Source: Humidesulfovibrio mexicanus
GTDB taxonomy: Bacteria > Desulfobacterota > Desulfovibrionia > Desulfovibrionales > Desulfovibrionaceae
Reading direction: 5' to 3'
Assembly: GCF_900188225.1 (NCBI RefSeq)
Contig: NZ_FZOC01000002.1
Coordinates: 582,810-646,809, forward strand
DNA length: 64,000 bases
In this document: positions 26,866 through 34,694 of the stretch, one piece after another
How positions within the stretch are numbered: the stretch's first letter is position 1
Layout: every line of letters starts with the position of its first letter
Translations under genes and position numbers: made by a program
Notes under the pieces: generated by a model
Seen by the model: the letters and a program-made list of their open reading frames with translations, nothing else
What the model was told of the DNA's origin: nothing
The model's database searches: none

Positions 26866-28461
26866 CTACTGGTGGTTGGCGGTGGAATCGCCGCTCTTCA
26901 CGCTTGTGCCGGGACCAGTGGAGCCGGGCCACGGCTGGTCCTTGGGCGGGGAATAGACAAGGGTTCTATTCGCGCTGGCCGTGGTCTTTGTCTTGGGCTC
27001 GTCCGCCATGACTTCCCGCATGGTCTCCTTCATGGCGTCCTTTCCGGAAACCGCCTTTGTGGCGCCGGGCGCCGCCTGCGAAGGCGTGGCCTGTGCAGCA
27101 TGTTTCGCTTCAGGCTTGGCCGCAGGCTTCGCCTCAGACTTGGCATCAGGCTTCGCCTCGGCCTTGGCCGCAGGCTTCGCTTCAGGTTTGGCCGCAGGCT
27201 TCGCCTCAGGCTTGGCGTCCTTGGCGGGAGCTGTTGTTTTTGCCGCTTCCGGCTGGCCGGGCTGCTTGGCTCCGGCTGCGTCGGCCTGGGGCAAGTCCTT
27301 GGGCGCGGGCTGGGCCGAACCGGCTTCCACGGGCTTGACCTTTGAGCCCGGCTTGGCCTTTTGGAGCCCCTCGACGATTATGCGGTCGCCCGCGGCGAGG
27401 CCTTCGGACACAAGCCATTTGTCGCCAACCACACGGGAAACGGTGATGGACCGGGCCTCGACGGTGTTGTCCTGCTTGAGGGCCATGACCAGGGCGTTGC
27501 CCTTGCTGTCGCGCGTGACGGCCTGCTGCGGCACCAGCACCGCGTTTTCCTCGACGCCTTCCTCCAGCACGGCGCGCACGTACAGGCCGGGCAGCAAATC
27601 CTGCTGGGGATTGGGGAACAGCGCACGCAGGGTGATCACGCCGGTGCTTTGGTCCACAGTGATATCGGAGAACTGCAGCGAACCTTCAAGAGGATACGGG
27701 GTGCCGTCCTCGAAGAGCAGTTTCACTTTGGCGCCGTTTGTTCCAGATTTCTTGAGTTTGCCGCTGGCAAGGTCGCGCTTGAGGCGCAGAACCTCTGCGC
27801 TGGACTGTGTCACATCAACGTACATGGGGTCCGTCTGCTGGACCGTGGTCAGCGGATCGGCCTGGCTTGCGGTGACAAGCGCACCCGGAGTCACGTTGGA
27901 TTTTCCGATGCGTCCGGTGATCGGCGAGGTGACACGCGTGTAGGAAAGGTTGATGCGGGCCGTCTCCAAGGCGGCGCGCGCGGCGACGACCTCGGCCTCG
28001 GCCTGGTTCATGGCGGCCTGGGCGTCGTCGTTGTCCTGCTGGCTTACGGCGTTGACCTTGGACAGGTTGGCGTACCGCTTGCCCTTCAGGCGCGCCGGAA
28101 CCGCATTGGCCTCGGCCTTGGCGAGCGTGGCCTTGGCGTTGTCGTAGGCGGCTTGGTAGGTGGCGGGATCAATCTGGTAGAGCACCTCGCCAACTTTCAC
28201 GTCCCCGCCTTCCTTGAAGGTCCGTTTTTGGACGATGCCTCCGACCTGTGGTCTGACTTCGGAGATTTGGTAGGCCGAAGTCCGTCCCGCAAGCACGGTG
28301 GTCAGTGTGACCTGCTGCGGGGCAATCGTGGCGATGCTGACTTCCGGTTCTGGCGCTTGAGCCGGCCCGGCAGCCTGCTTGTCTCCGCCGCAGCCGAACA
28401 AGGCCGCGGTCAGGGCGAGGGGGATGAACAAGGAACGAGCGGTGTTTTGTGCAATGCGCAT
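26866..28461 (-). CDS. RND efflux periplasmic adaptor lipoprotein with Lys-Pro-Ala tail
   Basis: ATG 28461 (M-R-I-A-Q-N) is chosen; upstream codons in the frame overlap the tetR gene. The 531-residue protein has a lipobox A-L-F-G-C near 23, then V-R-P-Q-V-G-G-I-V, the lipoyl-half motif, a coiled-coil hairpin (about 100-165), the second lipoyl half with Y-T-R-V-T-S-P-I-T-G-R-I-G, and beta-barrel domains. AcrA/MexA proteins are about 390 residues; this one has about 130 extra C-terminal residues made of E-A-K-P-A-A-K-P repeats followed by a charged segment. The adaptor links the pump and channel; the tail's role is unknown, perhaps periplasm- or peptidoglycan-facing spacer. Confidence 0.93.
   Translation of the reverse strand: MRIAQNTARSLFIPLALTAALFGCGGDKQAAGPAQAPEPEVSIATIAPQQVTLTTVLAGRTSAYQISEVRPQVGGIVQKRTFKEGGDVKVGEVLYQIDPATYQAAYDNAKATLAKAEANAVPARLKGKRYANLSKVNAVSQQDNDDAQAAMNQAEAEVVAARAALETARINLSYTRVTSPITGRIGKSNVTPGALVTASQADPLTTVQQTDPMYVDVTQSSAEVLRLKRDLASGKLKKSGTNGAKVKLLFEDGTPYPLEGSLQFSDITVDQSTGVITLRALFPNPQQDLLPGLYVRAVLEEGVEENAVLVPQQAVTRDSKGNALVMALKQDNTVEARSITVSRVVGDKWLVSEGLAAGDRIIVEGLQKAKPGSKVKPVEAGSAQPAPKDLPQADAAGAKQPGQPEAAKTTAPAKDAKPEAKPAAKPEAKPAAKAEAKPDAKSEAKPAAKPEAKHAAQATPSQAAPGATKAVSGKDAMKETMREVMADEPKTKTTASANRTLVYSPPKDQPWPGSTGPGTSVKSGDSTANHQ
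27102..27220 (-). repeat. In-frame 24-bp imperfect tandem repeat in adaptor gene
   Basis: About five copies of a 24-bp unit (plus-strand GGCTTGGCCGCAGGCTTCGC-CTCA, split here for display) encode E-A-K-P-x-A-K-P on the minus strand. Such repeats can expand or contract by slippage without shifting the frame. Confidence 0.75.
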
Positions 28462-28477
28462 GGTTGTGTCCTGATGC

Positions 28478-29149
28478 TTAGAGTGTGGTGGCGGAGGCGT
28501 CCTGTCGGTGCGGGAGCAAGGCCCGGAGGCGCTCCATGCCGCCAAGCGAGAACTGCATGATAAAGTCCGTGATTTCGTCAATGGTGCCGGGTTCGAGGAC
28601 CAGCGCCGGGTTCATGCGGCTCATGGCCTCTTTGGCGAAGTCGAAGAGCACGCATTGGCCGATGATGCTGGAGGCGCAGCGGCTTACAATGCTTTCGTCC
28701 GCACCGGGCAATGCGGCCCGCACAATGTCGAGGAGCAGGTTGTGCGTCTCTCGGCAGTGCTTTTCAAAAAGTTCCCCAAAGAGTTGTGATGGCTCAATGA
28801 ATTCCAAAGTGAGCAGCTTCCCCAGCCGCTCGTTTTCAAGGGTTCCATCTCCCAGGGTCTGCAGGAGCAGACTGCGCACATATGCCCGTAAGCGCATTTC
28901 CGGGGAGCTGTCCCGGGTGACGCCCTTGTCCCTGGGGTTGCGTCTGTTTTCCCGTTCAATGTAGTCCTGGAGCACAGCCACGTAAAGTTTCTCCTTGCCG
29001 CCAAAATGGTAGTTGACGGACGCCACATTTGCCCCGGCCAAGCCGCAAATGTCGCGGATGGTCGCGTTCTTGAGTCCGTTTTCGGCAAAAACCTTACGGC
29101 CAGTATGCAATAACCGAGCCTTTGTGCCTGTGTCTTGTGTTTCGATCAT
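28478..29149 (-). CDS. TetR-family regulator of the efflux operon
   Basis: The 223-residue protein starts at ATG 29149 with AGAGGA upstream. The N-terminal helix-turn-helix (about 10-55) has A-T-I-R-D-I-C-G-L-A-G-A-N-V-A-S-V-N-Y-H-F-G-G-K-E-K-L-Y, the form seen in CerR/YbiH-like (DUF1956) regulators, and the C-terminal helical domain fits that group. It is the first gene of the operon, 16 bp before the adaptor, so it should repress its own transcription together with the pump. Its likely target is the perfect inverted repeat at 29184-29206. Inducer unknown. Confidence 0.88.
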   Translation of the reverse strand: MIETQDTGTKARLLHTGRKVFAENGLKNATIRDICGLAGANVASVNYHFGGKEKLYVAVLQDYIERENRRNPRDKGVTRDSSPEMRLRAYVRSLLLQTLGDGTLENERLGKLLTLEFIEPSQLFGELFEKHCRETHNLLLDIVRAALPGADESIVSRCASSIIGQCVLFDFAKEAMSRMNPALVLEPGTIDEITDFIMQFSLGGMERLRALLPHRQDASATTL

Positions 29150-29183
29150 TGTTCCTCTGGTGGACAAACGGAGTTTAGAACCA

Positions 29184-29206
29184 AAATTTAAACGGCATTT
29201 AAATTT
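29184..29206. promoter_or_regulatory. Perfect inverted repeat, candidate TetR operator
   Basis: AAATTTAAA - CGGCA - TTTAAATTT has 9-bp perfect arms and lies 35-57 bp upstream of the tetR start, overlapping the predicted -10 region. Position and symmetry fit autorepression of the efflux operon. Confidence 0.65.
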
Positions 29207-29224
29207 ATGCCTCCGGCTTGTCAA
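29201..29224 (-). promoter_or_regulatory. Promoter of the efflux operon
   Basis: Minus-strand TTGACA at 29219-29224 is followed after 16-17 bases by TTAAAT/TAAATG (roughly 29197-29203), which lies inside the inverted repeat. The -35 box is perfect; the -10 box is weak, as is usual for a repressed promoter. Confidence 0.5.
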
Positions 29225-29572
29225 GGTGTTTGCGCGGTGAAAAGTTGTATCGTTGATTAAGGTAATGATCTTGAAATGTTACAGTGCGTGCGTTGGTTTC
29301 TTGATGTTGAGTCCGGATGCTGATTTTATCATGTTTTCAGGGGAGGATCCTCCGGGACCATGCTTCCGAGGGGGGGATGCATATGAGGCGTGCACATATT
29401 TGCACTTTGTGCAGTGCGATGTGCACAAACGCGTCGGGATTTTAACGTGGCGAAGGAGGGGGTGAGTCTTCATGCCATACAATCTGGCAAAAGTTCAAGC
29501 GCGCGTCGGCGGAGCCGCTTCGCCGCCAGGCCGATGGCAGCAAAGGCATGCACGTGTTGGTGCTGGAGGGAA
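29225..29572. other. Non-coding gap of about 350 bp with clustered TGCAC palindromes
   Basis: No convincing gene is present; short open frames have no ribosome-binding site. The stretch is less GC-rich at its left end than its surroundings. At 29390-29426 it holds GTGCACAT, TGCAC-ttt-GTGCA (29401-29413) and ATGTGCAC, an 8-bp inverted repeat enclosing a smaller one, which could be an operator or a small RNA hairpin. Nothing else is recognisable. Confidence 0.4.
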
Positions 29573-29602
29573 AATGAAAAGGGGAGGCGCGTACGCCTCC
29601 CC
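29573..29602 (-). terminator. Intrinsic terminator after tRNA-Pro
   Basis: GGGGAGGCG, CGTA loop, CGCCTCCCC: 9-bp perfect stem, followed on the minus strand by TTTTCATTTT. Confidence 0.85.
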
Positions 29603-29611
29603 TGAGATTTC

Positions 29612-29688
29612 TGGTCGGGATGACTGGATTTGAACCAGCGGTCTCCGCGTCCCGAACGCGGCGCTCTACCAGGCTGAGCCACATCCCG
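29612..29688 (-). tRNA. tRNA-Pro (CGG), CCA encoded
   Basis: The 77-nt cloverleaf on the minus strand has acceptor CGGGATG pairing with CATCCCG, D-arm GGCTCAGCCTGGTAGAGC, anticodon stem CCGCG/CGCGG around TTCGGGA (anticodon CGG complementary to 29652-29654), and GGTTCAAATCC in the T-arm. The first base C and the GGG after the discriminator fit proline tRNAs. Confidence 0.92.
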
Positions 29689-29703
29689 TTGTCGAGAGGT
29701 CGG

Positions 29704-29732
29704 CTTTTAGCTGAATCGCAATCAAAAGGCAA
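29704..29732 (-). promoter_or_regulatory. Promoter of tRNA-Pro
   Basis: Minus-strand TTGCCT (29727-29732), 17 bases, TAAAAG (29704-29709), about 16 bases before the mature 5' end. Confidence 0.55.
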
Positions 29733-29887
29733 GGGTTTGGGGAGCGGTTCTTTGAATTTGTCGATATGCCGGGGGCATTGTTCTGGTTGGACAAACAGGG
29801 GGATTTGTGCGAATCTAAGTAGTGTGGTGGGGCACGGGTGCCGAGCATCGCCCCGGAAGTTGCGACATTATGCAAAGGAGTCACTTT

Positions 29888-30991
29888 GTGATCAAGGTTG
29901 TTGTCGTCGACGACTCTGCGTTCATGCGCAAGGCCATCAGCACCATGCTGGCCAAGGACCCGGAGATCGACGTTGTGGCCACGGCCCGCGACGGGGAGGA
30001 GGGCCTGGAGCTCATCCGCAAGCACGATCCCGATGTCGTGACCTTGGACATTGAGATGCCGCGCATGGACGGGCTCACCGCTCTGCGCCATATAATGATG
30101 GAAATGCCCCGACCTGTGCTCATGGTCAGTTCGCTTACCAACGAGGGGGCCGAGGCCACACTGAAGGCTCTTGATCTTGGCGCGGTGGACTTCATCCCCA
30201 AGCAGCTTTCCAAGGTTTCGCTGGACATAATCAAGATCGAGGCCAACCTCATCTCCAAGGTCAAGATCGTGGCTTCGCGCAGGCTCATGCACTCCCGGTC
30301 TAGGGCTGGGGGAATCGCGGCCACGAGACCTGCCGCGGCTCCGTCCCCTGCCGGTCGGCCGGAACCGCGTCCTTGCGGAAGGCCTGCGTCCCCGGTCGCC
30401 ACTGCGGGCGGGGCGCCCAAGCGGGACGTGGTGGTCATCGGCGTCTCGACCGGCGGACCGCCGGCTGTGCAGAAGGTGCTTTCGGCTCTGCCCGCAAATT
30501 TTCCCGCAAGCATCGTCATCGCCCAGCACATGCCCGCCGCATTTACCGGGCCTTTCGCCAAACGACTGGACGGGCTGTGCCAGATATCCGTGAAGGAAGC
30601 CGAGCCTGGCGACCGCCTGAAGTCCGGCTGCGCCTTCATCGCCCCTGGCGGCAAACACCTGCTGCTCAAGCAGATGGTCAGCCGCGTTGACCTGGAGATC
30701 AGTACTGAGCCTGCCAGCGCCCTGTACAAGCCCTCGGCGAACGTGCTCATCGGCAGCGCGGCCGAGGCCGTGGGCAGACGGGCGTTGGGGGTGATCCTCA
30801 CGGGAATGGGGAACGACGGCATGGAGGGGGTGCGCGCACTCAAGCAAAAGGGCGGTCGAGCCCTGGCGCAGAGCGACGCCACCTGCGTTGTCTATGGAAT
30901 GCCCAAGGCAATTGTTGATGCTGGACTTTCGGACGAAATTGTGGATATTGATGACATGGCCCAGGCCATCATGAATAATCTGTATGTTTGA
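29888..30991 (+). CDS. cheB: Chemotaxis methylesterase/deamidase CheB
   Basis: GTG 29888 is chosen because AAGGAG (29875-29880) is ideally spaced and the product then begins right at the receiver strand. The 367-residue protein has a receiver domain (about 1-120; D8, D9, phospho-acceptor D54, K105), a Pro/Ala-rich linker (about 140-178) and the methylesterase domain with catalytic Ser187 (G-V-S-T-G-G-P), His214 (A-Q-H-M-P) and Asp310 (G-M-G-N-D-G). It removes methyl groups from receptor glutamates for adaptation. First gene of the chemotaxis operon, 72 bp before the HEAT gene. Confidence 0.95.
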   Translation: MIKVVVVDDSAFMRKAISTMLAKDPEIDVVATARDGEEGLELIRKHDPDVVTLDIEMPRMDGLTALRHIMMEMPRPVLMVSSLTNEGAEATLKALDLGAVDFIPKQLSKVSLDIIKIEANLISKVKIVASRRLMHSRSRAGGIAATRPAAAPSPAGRPEPRPCGRPASPVATAGGAPKRDVVVIGVSTGGPPAVQKVLSALPANFPASIVIAQHMPAAFTGPFAKRLDGLCQISVKEAEPGDRLKSGCAFIAPGGKHLLLKQMVSRVDLEISTEPASALYKPSANVLIGSAAEAVGRRALGVILTGMGNDGMEGVRALKQKGGRALAQSDATCVVYGMPKAIVDAGLSDEIVDIDDMAQAIMNNLYV

Positions 30992-31063
30992 GCAACGGCG
31001 GCAGAGGGGGATTGCTTCGTTGTGTTTCGCTAGCGGGGCGATATCCTGGAGGAGCTCAGTTCG

Positions 31064-32992
31064 ATGACCGAATGCAAAGAAATCCTGGCGATGCTCAAAA
31101 GTCCCGAAACGGATGTGTTGCGCGAGGCTGCGTACCTCGCCGGAGAAGCGCATTGCGAGGACGCCGTGCCGTTGTTGGTCGAAATGCTCAAAAGCAGCAA
31201 CATCGGCGTTCAGGAGTCTGCGGATAACGCACTGCGCAAGATCGGCGGACGGGAGGCCGTCACCGGAGTCATCCCGCTGCTGCGTTCCGATGAAGCCCCT
31301 GTGCGCAACGGCGCCATGGATATCCTCCGCGCTTTGGGCGGCCAGGAACTGTCGTCCATCATTCCCCTGCTCAAGGATGAAGACGTCGATATCCGGATTT
31401 TCGCCACCGATATTTTGGGCTCCGCCGACAACACCATGGCCATCGGTCCGCTTTGCGACGCGCTGCTCAAGGATCCAGAGGTCAACGTCCGCTATCAGGC
31501 TGCTGTGAGCCTTGGGAACCTTGGCTTGCCAGAGGCCGCAAAATGCCTGAACCAAGCCATGCGCGACGAGGAATGGGTCCAGTATTCCGTCATCGAGGCC
31601 TTGGCGAAGATTCGCCATGCGAGTTCCGTCGACGCCATGGTCAAGGCCATGAGCCATTCTTCGGAGCTTGTGGTCTCCATGATCATCGACGCGCTGGGCG
31701 ACATGGGAAACGTAAAGGCCGTTTCTTTGCTGCTTGGCCGCATGGAGGACTCGCCCACGGCTTTGCGCAACAAGATCGTCAAGGCCATCGTCAAGATCCT
31801 TGGGGCCAAGCTGGTGAACCTGCTGCCCAAGGACGCCCGAGAGAATTTCCGCGACTATCTTCTCGTCGCGCTTGAGGATGAGGATGTCGAGGTCCAGGAT
31901 GCGGCTATTTCCGGCTTGGCCGCTATGGGGGGAGACGATGCCGCCGCCGGGGTTTTCGCCATCGCTGTCAAACTCGACGCCGACAAGGATCAGGATCGCC
32001 TGGAGGGCATTATTGCCAACCTCGCCCAAATGGGCGTCACCGCAGTTTTGAAGAATGCTTTGCGCAACGAGGACGTCCACGCGGCTCTGCTTGCCGTGGA
32101 GACCCTGTCGCGTATCGAGGACCCGGAGGTGGAGAGCGTTCTGGTGAACGCCTTCTGGCAGGGATACATCACCGTGCAGCGGGCCATTGTTTCTGTTCTG
32201 TCGCGCATCGCCGGGGCGGGCAGCATCGATTTTTTCATGGATATTCTGCACAAGCACAACGATGGCAAGGTGCTCAAGTCCGCTGCCGCCTTCCTCGGGC
32301 AGAAGCTCAAGCACGCGCCGGCAGCCGAGGCGCTTTTCGACCTTCTGGAGCACCAGTACGATGACGTGAAGGAGGCTGCGCTTGAGGCCTGCGTCGCCAT
32401 CGGCGGTGACGCCATGCAGGACCGTTTCCGTGAGCTTTTTCTGGGGCAGGACCACATGAAGCGCCTCATGGCCGTGTACGCGTTGGGGCGCATCGACGCC
32501 GCCGCGAACATCGAGCTGTTGAAGGGCGCTCTTGAGGACGCCGAACCGGAAATCCGCAAACATGCCTTGGAGGCCATATCAAGCCTTTGCTTCCAGAATG
32601 ACATATGGCTCGATACCCTTGCGCCGCGCCTATTGGATGAGAACCGGGATGTGCGCCAGACCGTGGTCGAGATCATGGGCCGGTGCTTCACGCCGGAGAT
32701 TGTTCCCCACCTTGTGAGCGCGTTGTCCGATGTCGATGACTGGGTCAAGGTGCGCGCGCTTGAGGTGCTGAGCCAGCACCGGGTGGCGGCAGCCTTGCCA
32801 GAAGTGGTTGCATTGCTGGAATATCCCAACAAGCTGGTGGCCATACGGGCCATCGAGTGCCTTGGCGGGATTGGCGGCACGGCGGCGTTCCAGGCTTTGC
32901 TGAGCATTTCCGGGGGGGAGGACCAAGAGCTGATGGAGGCTGCGGAATCAGCCATTGCCAGAATTCAGGAAGAACAGGAAAAGGAACTTTAG
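31064..32992 (+). CDS. HEAT-repeat protein of the chemotaxis operon
   Basis: The 642-residue protein starts at ATG 31064 after GGAGGAG (31048-31054). Almost the whole length is tandem helical repeats of about 31 residues, roughly twenty of them. They follow the PBS-lyase/HEAT pattern A-L-x-x-P-L-L-x-D-x-x-x-x-V-R-x-x-A-x-x-A-L-G-x-L/I-G with Asp-Val-Arg at repeat junctions. There is no signal peptide or membrane segment, so it should be a cytoplasmic superhelical scaffold. It sits between cheB and cheR with the cheR ATG following its stop directly, implying a function in adaptation or array assembly. No enzyme active site is seen. My recollection is that a HEAT gene occurs in the same place in other Desulfovibrio chemotaxis operons. 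Confidence 0.88.
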   Translation: MTECKEILAMLKSPETDVLREAAYLAGEAHCEDAVPLLVEMLKSSNIGVQESADNALRKIGGREAVTGVIPLLRSDEAPVRNGAMDILRALGGQELSSIIPLLKDEDVDIRIFATDILGSADNTMAIGPLCDALLKDPEVNVRYQAAVSLGNLGLPEAAKCLNQAMRDEEWVQYSVIEALAKIRHASSVDAMVKAMSHSSELVVSMIIDALGDMGNVKAVSLLLGRMEDSPTALRNKIVKAIVKILGAKLVNLLPKDARENFRDYLLVALEDEDVEVQDAAISGLAAMGGDDAAAGVFAIAVKLDADKDQDRLEGIIANLAQMGVTAVLKNALRNEDVHAALLAVETLSRIEDPEVESVLVNAFWQGYITVQRAIVSVLSRIAGAGSIDFFMDILHKHNDGKVLKSAAAFLGQKLKHAPAAEALFDLLEHQYDDVKEAALEACVAIGGDAMQDRFRELFLGQDHMKRLMAVYALGRIDAAANIELLKGALEDAEPEIRKHALEAISSLCFQNDIWLDTLAPRLLDENRDVRQTVVEIMGRCFTPEIVPHLVSALSDVDDWVKVRALEVLSQHRVAAALPEVVALLEYPNKLVAIRAIECLGGIGGTAAFQALLSISGGEDQELMEAAESAIARIQEEQEKEL

Positions 32993-33871
32993 ATGGCAGC
33001 GCTTTTTTCCACCACTGCGGCCGTCGGCGCGGAGCTCAAAATCAGCGACGCCGAGTTTGTGCAGTTGCGTGACTTCATCTATGCGCAGTGCGGCATTTAT
33101 GTCGCGGACAACCGCAAGTACCTGCTGGAGAATCGTCTTGCGAACAGGCTGAAGCTCCTGAACCTCAAGAATTTTGGCGAGTACTACCACTATCTCCAAT
33201 ACGACTCCAACAGGAAAGGCGAGCTTACCAAGTTATTCGAGGTGATCACCACCAACGAGACCAGCTTCTACCGTAACCCTCCACAGCTCAAGGTTTTTCA
33301 GGAGAACATCCTCGCCGAGGTCATCGCCGAGCTCAAGAAGAAGGGCGACAAGCGCTTGCGCATTTGGTCGGCGGGTTGCTCCACCGGCGAGGAACCATAT
33401 ACCATCGCCATCATCGTGGCCGAGGTGCTCAAGAACGAATTGGCCAGTTGGGACGTGCGGATCACCGCCAGCGATCTTTCCGAGCGCGTGCTTGAGGCCG
33501 CGCGCAAGGGTCTCTACAACGAGTACACCTTGCGCACCACGCCCAAAGAAATCGTCGCCCGCTATTTCGAGAAAGATGGCGACAACTTTCGCGTCCGGCC
33601 GGAACTCAAGCGCCTCATCTCCTTCGGGCAGCTGAATTTGTCCGACCGTGTGGCGCTCAAACGGGTGGAGCGGTCGCAGATCGTGTTCTGCCGCAACGTC
33701 ATCATCTATTTTGACGACGAGATGAAGCGCAAGGTCATAGGGGCCTTCTACGACAACCTTCTGGGGGGCGGCTATCTCCTCATCGGGCACTCGGAGTCGC
33801 TGCACAACATCACGCGCTCCTTCAAGCCCATCCACTACCCCGGAGCCATAATGTACAAGAAGGAGGCCTGA
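32993..33871 (+). CDS. cheR: Chemoreceptor glutamate methyltransferase CheR
   Basis: The 292-residue protein methylates receptor glutamates using SAM. The N-terminal helical domain (about 15-90) includes N-R-K-Y-L-L-E-N-R-L, and the T-N-E-T-S-F-Y-R-N motif lies near residue 90. The SAM-binding loop is I-W-S-A-G-C-S-T-G-E-E-P-Y-T-I-A near 123-138, with I-T-A-S-D-L-S further on and V-F-C-R-N-V-I-I-Y-F near 235. Start ATG 32993 abuts the HEAT stop with A-A-G-G-A-A upstream. The region between the methyltransferase strands that holds the pentapeptide-binding subdomain appears present, in keeping with the pentapeptide-like tail on the chemoreceptor at 5529-7424. Confidence 0.96.
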   Translation: MAALFSTTAAVGAELKISDAEFVQLRDFIYAQCGIYVADNRKYLLENRLANRLKLLNLKNFGEYYHYLQYDSNRKGELTKLFEVITTNETSFYRNPPQLKVFQENILAEVIAELKKKGDKRLRIWSAGCSTGEEPYTIAIIVAEVLKNELASWDVRITASDLSERVLEAARKGLYNEYTLRTTPKEIVARYFEKDGDNFRVRPELKRLISFGQLNLSDRVALKRVERSQIVFCRNVIIYFDDEMKRKVIGAFYDNLLGGGYLLIGHSESLHNITRSFKPIHYPGAIMYKKEA

Positions 33872-33908
33872 TGCGTTCCGGTGCACGGACGCTGGGCTTG
33901 CGGTTCAG

Positions 33909-34694
33909 GTGATTGTGAGCGCCAGGGTCATCGCCATAGCCAATCAGAAAGGCGGTGTGGGCAAAACCACCACCACACTGACCTTGGCGGCCGCCCTGGC
34001 ATTGCGCGGCAAGCGGGTGCTGGTCATGGACCTGGACCCGCACGCCAACGCCTCGGTGCATCTCTCTTTTTTTCCGGAGACGCTGGAGGCTACGGCGTAC
34101 GATCTTTTCCAGGCCGAGAGCGTCGATGCTGCGCTTTTTGAGCGCATTCTGAAGCGCGGACTCGCAGGAGGGTTTGACTTCGTTCCCGGCCATATCAGGC
34201 TTTCTGAGCTTGAAGTGGATTTGAGGGATCGCAAGAACAAGGGACTCATCCTGACGGAAGCGCTGGAGCTCAAGCGGGGCGAGTATGAGTATGTGCTGCT
34301 TGATTGCCCGCCGCATGTGGGCATTCTCCTGGTGAACGCCATAGTCGCCTCGGACCTTGTGCTCATTCCCATACAGACGGATTTTTTGGCCCTGTACGGA
34401 ATTCGTCTGCTGTTCGACACCATACGGCTGCTCAACCGGGTGTTGCCGAAAAGCGTTTGTTACATGGCCCTGCCCACCATGTACGACCAGCGCACAGCGG
34501 CGTGCAGGCGCATATTGCGCATCATGCGCGACAAGTTGGGGGAGCGCGTGTTTGGAACCGTCATCCATTTCGACACCAAGTTTCGGGAGTCGAGCGCCGG
34601 GGGCAAGGTTATTTTCGAGATCGACCCCAAGGCCCGCGGGGCTTTGGAATACATGCAGCTGGCAAAAGAGATAGACACCAATGAAAACCCCTGA
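33909..34694 (+). CDS. ParA/MinD-family ATPase of the chemotaxis operon (ParC-like)
   Basis: The 261-residue ATPase has the deviant Walker A K-G-G-V-G-K-T-T near residue 15, V-M-D-L-D-P-H-A-N-A-S near 42, and Walker B Y-V-L-L-D-C-P-P near 127. ParA homologues inside chemotaxis operons (ParC, PpfA) position chemosensory arrays at poles or mid-cell; that role here is inference from location. GTG 33909 or GTG 33915 could start it; the choice is uncertain. Its end overlaps cheW by 14 bp. There is no ParB-like partner; such ATPases often use the N-terminal part of a chemotaxis protein instead, and the CheW here has an N-terminal extension. Confidence 0.9.
   Translation: MIVSARVIAIANQKGGVGKTTTTLTLAAALALRGKRVLVMDLDPHANASVHLSFFPETLEATAYDLFQAESVDAALFERILKRGLAGGFDFVPGHIRLSELEVDLRDRKNKGLILTEALELKRGEYEYVLLDCPPHVGILLVNAIVASDLVLIPIQTDFLALYGIRLLFDTIRLLNRVLPKSVCYMALPTMYDQRTAACRRILRIMRDKLGERVFGTVIHFDTKFRESSAGGKVIFEIDPKARGALEYMQLAKEIDTNENP

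Noticed and set aside
27102..27220. CRISPR-like or direct-repeat array
   Set aside because: The repeats are contiguous, in frame and encode a low-complexity protein tail; there are no spacers.
29253..29465. Possible 70-codon gene in the gap before tRNA-Pro
   Set aside because: No ribosome-binding site, Cys/Gly-rich odd composition, and it spans the nested palindromes.
29666..32563. Open frame of 965 codons on the minus strand across cheB and the HEAT gene
   Set aside because: It is antisense to clear cheB and HEAT coding sequence, also crosses the tRNA-Pro, and its translation is His/Gly/Gln-rich low-complexity without any family feature. Long antisense frames are common at this GC content.
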